This document shows positions 42,501 through 42,605 of a stretch of 42,605 nt of DNA, one piece after another (the first letter of the stretch is position 1; each line of letters opens with the position of its first letter). The notes under the pieces are model-generated. The model made no database searches. It saw only the letters and a list, made by a program, of their open reading frames with translations, and was not told the DNA's origin. The stretch is from Desulfobacteraceae bacterium (GTDB lineage: Bacteria; Desulfobacterota; Desulfobacteria; Desulfobacterales; Desulfobacteraceae). A program made the position numbers and the translations under genes. The stretch covers positions 1 through 42,605 of the forward strand of contig QZLA01000230.1 in NCBI GenBank assembly GCA_004796375.1, given 5' to 3'.

Positions 42501-42605
42501 ATGGAAAGAAGCGCCTTGCCCATATGAGGATACTGACTGCCCTGGCCCGGGAACAGGAATCCCAGTTTACCCTGGCATGGGCCATGATGATAATACACGG
42601 CCCCA
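36527..42605 (-). CDS. PfaA-like PUFA-synthase subunit: AT-ACP-ACP-KR-DH-DH-DH (N terminus beyond window)
   Basis: The reading frame is open to the right edge; about 2025 residues are visible, numbered here from the codon at 42598. The acyltransferase (10-320) has FPGQGSQY, Ser114 in GHSYGE and His221 in AAFHSS. A helical linker with TARAHEKFL (about 480) precedes two carrier domains, each with LGIDSIKK/R (phosphopantetheine Ser615 and Ser732). The ketoreductase (about 1055-1290) has VITGGAKGVT, SSVAART and the Tyr in QADYAMANE. Then follow a PKS-type DH (about 1345-1615; SHRIDEREVLP, LDAAFQAA) and a double FabA-like DH: 1660-1830 (YFFMDRV, PFCILLEIALQPCGWLAAYAG) and 1850-2010 (DAHFYQDPVCPGSLGIESF, His1903). 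The visible part begins as in PfaA just after KS, so a KS domain probably lies upstream. No enoyl reductase domain is present. Confidence 0.9.
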   Translation of the reverse strand, partial: GAVYYHHGPCQGKLGFLFPGQGSQYPHMGKALLSMFPEAQSVLHACETEHAALNPGADPLSGSIFPLPQHVVDKKLAQEKLRHTDVAQPAIGAVSAAMLRILDRFKVKPDLSCGHSYGELSALLAAGVIDDVSFYRLSALRGLYMARAGQSSGDGGSMLAVSAPLARIEALINDHDLDLILANRNSYSQGVLSGATSEIDRARKICKQNKLRAVKLPVAAAFHSSLVADAAAPFREEFKSIRFNVPQHPVLSNMLGSVYPGDIEKIQDILGDQLKSPVKFIENIETMVSDGVNTFVEIGPKSVLTGLTRSILKEMPLTAHALAMDSGNGKSTGVDDLAKVLCSLASRGFDIDLTPWEDPAPKPESKKIRVSLTGANIKPAPPKDLPKPVDTTAQGNVPENERPGADTPMQEKPTASPLPGDLKAGDLKGGSEKQQILDRNTKGRDMTPPVSHKIPFTPAVTENQDTIRLIQKGFEAIQDLQAQTARAHEKFLETQAQASQTIQEMMAQTRSMHSGTPVFESGIPVNRAAPNRATAHIAESPVVPPEVELPKMAKDPVERVEDNQVQKEVLSESSGQVADGREQAKHMVFSIVSKLTGFPEEMLELSMDIESDLGIDSIKKVEIVSELEKQMPDTVSFTTEHMASLKTLEEICGTIQGAFNDTSASTAENPVQITPETRDSSVDRLKDEARGTGSQGDTRDNMALLITTVSELTGFPVEMIESEMDLESDLGIDSIKRVEILSKLEQSLPSEAVLSPDDMTRLKTIGQIAGYLDDQSRPAQAQAQQASGSANKSSEDTGSAMADTGEKKKGSPSDDSHDITGISEPGGDPVSGTGADLPAVQPPELLRQIPVMRSYPTEQVRFYNGARIDIDPGKKVYITSDGAGIARALRKAFRQEGFQAELFDLASGTIPSFKDAAGIVLVSQAFDPNTDASEYLARSFELCRKNGEQLESSGRDKGAFLCTVTFMGSMFGLDGSPVEGNPIYGGLAGLVKTAALEWKHVLCRALDMPHDAGLCREQAQAAVSLMMTQGAVEMGLNQETCNIPELEPQQVSSRMPRLSKADVVVITGGAKGVTSVCALELAKAFSPTIVLIGRSPEPGPEPEWLATLSDPSDIKKELLSREFTGKKVTPAILEQRFRALMSNREITQSLSQIKAAGANVRYVQADIRDQAQIDGVFNRIREEFENITAVIHGAGVLQDKLIVEKTPEQYTTVFDTKVKGLNALIHATRSDSLKYFILFSSVAARTGNMGQADYAMANEVLNKTARKMSDETSECRVVSINWGPWDGGMVDASLRSQFIKKGIGLIDIQAGAQQMLKEMGSAHPDIIEVVIGASLTPEKKKKLALSKVLDLAVSTDRLPVLSSHRIDEREVLPFALAMEFMAHGAVKNNPGLEFAGLDDMRLLKGTVLEGPGRDEQVLSVETGKCKPGIFGFEVHTRMTANDGGHPSAARTECLAILTERLQKSPPVSSAASLDLKPYPMDVDQAYEKILFHGPDLQAITRINGYSKKGIEVVSRCAPEPAVWMKTPYSSKWTVDPLILDAAFQAAILWCHGRTGHVCLPSFAANLRLYDGYHAPRSSVTISLAVNEQTDRHLKGYFTFLNDQGQVIASMTGFEAVIDPNLMEKFKSVRDRGAVFTRGQILAFAQGDPSKAFGEKYKVFDRDREIARLPRPPYFFMDRVIRTDATQWEMAPGGWIEAQYDVPRDAWYFSANYTDTIPFCILLEIALQPCGWLAAYAGSALHSDERLHFRNLGGRATIQKALTRYSGTLTMRARMTDVSMAGGMIIQEFDMEVLDQDGICYQGHTNFGFFSKQALANQVGIRNSVFDGYDLPAGQRDDTLAVTFKNTAPLSPADDTAAPHTGMPAKALRMIDRIDEISLTSGGNYGNGFIRASKEVDLSEWFFDAHFYQDPVCPGSLGIESFLQIMRYFGMKTWQLDPTAWTVEMAQGQSHEWTYRGQIVPANKQVHLNVHIKSIDPEIKSITADGNLCVDDLCIYEMKDFTIQMVRAHQDTGQPVSGQSQGFESR

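Noticed and set aside
1-42605. CRISPR arrays, IS elements, prophage, tRNA or rRNA genes
   Set aside because: No direct-repeat arrays, transposase or integrase motifs, or cloverleaf sequences were noticed in the short intergenic gaps.

Overview
The window looks like chromosome from an anaerobic, sulfate-reducing type of Desulfobacterota (Desulfobacterales-like). This is inferred from moderate GC, many chemoreceptors including one with a hemerythrin O2-sensing domain, a DHH-CBS protein of the kind common in delta-proteobacteria, and PUFA-synthase-like and Ole hydrocarbon genes on one chromosome. No rRNA, tRNA, CRISPR, IS element or phage gene was found. Coding density is high and intergenic gaps are short.

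Layout. (1) 1-2471, minus strand: a phenylalanine operon. A TTGACA-type promoter is followed by a 28-residue Phe-rich leader peptide, mutually exclusive RNA hairpins ending in terminators, a fused DAHP synthase-prephenate dehydratase, and the start of an NTF2-like protein cut by the left edge. (2) 2475-7505: two divergent methyl-accepting chemotaxis proteins, one with a C-terminal bacteriohemerythrin, the other with a Cache-like periplasmic sensor. (3) 7510-20884, minus strand: nine tightly packed genes that look like one operon: ubiquitin-like sulfur carrier, E1-like ThiF, sirtuin, HIT protein, AGL-like debranching enzyme, glycogen phosphorylase, glycogen synthase, branching enzyme and NAD synthetase. 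It covers both synthesis and breakdown of glycogen, together with NAD-producing and NAD-consuming enzymes. (4) 20985-24181, plus strand: an unknown protein, a lipoprotein, an HD-GYP response regulator and a rhomboid protease.

(5) 24308-32900, plus strand, is the most interesting region. A PfaC-like KS-CLF-DH-DH megasynthase overlaps by ATGA with oleA, which overlaps oleB, followed by a single-pass membrane protein of unknown function that overlaps oleC. (6) 32909-36387: a DHH-CBS-CBS protein, a secreted PF04392-like binding protein and a zinc-ribbon/HAMP membrane protein. (7) 36527 to the right edge, minus strand: a PfaA-like megasynthase (AT-ACP-ACP-KR-DH-DH-DH, its presumed KS lying beyond the window).

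My reading is that regions 5 and 7 together form a dedicated pathway. A PUFA-type iterative synthase would make long, probably polyunsaturated acyl chains, and OleA/OleC/OleB would join two chains head to head into a long-chain olefin. Shewanella makes the C31:9 hydrocarbon from pfa and ole genes, but there the two sets are separate. Here the synthase subunit and oleA are translationally coupled. The expected reductase OleD, an enoyl reductase (PfaD) and a phosphopantetheinyl transferase are not in the window.
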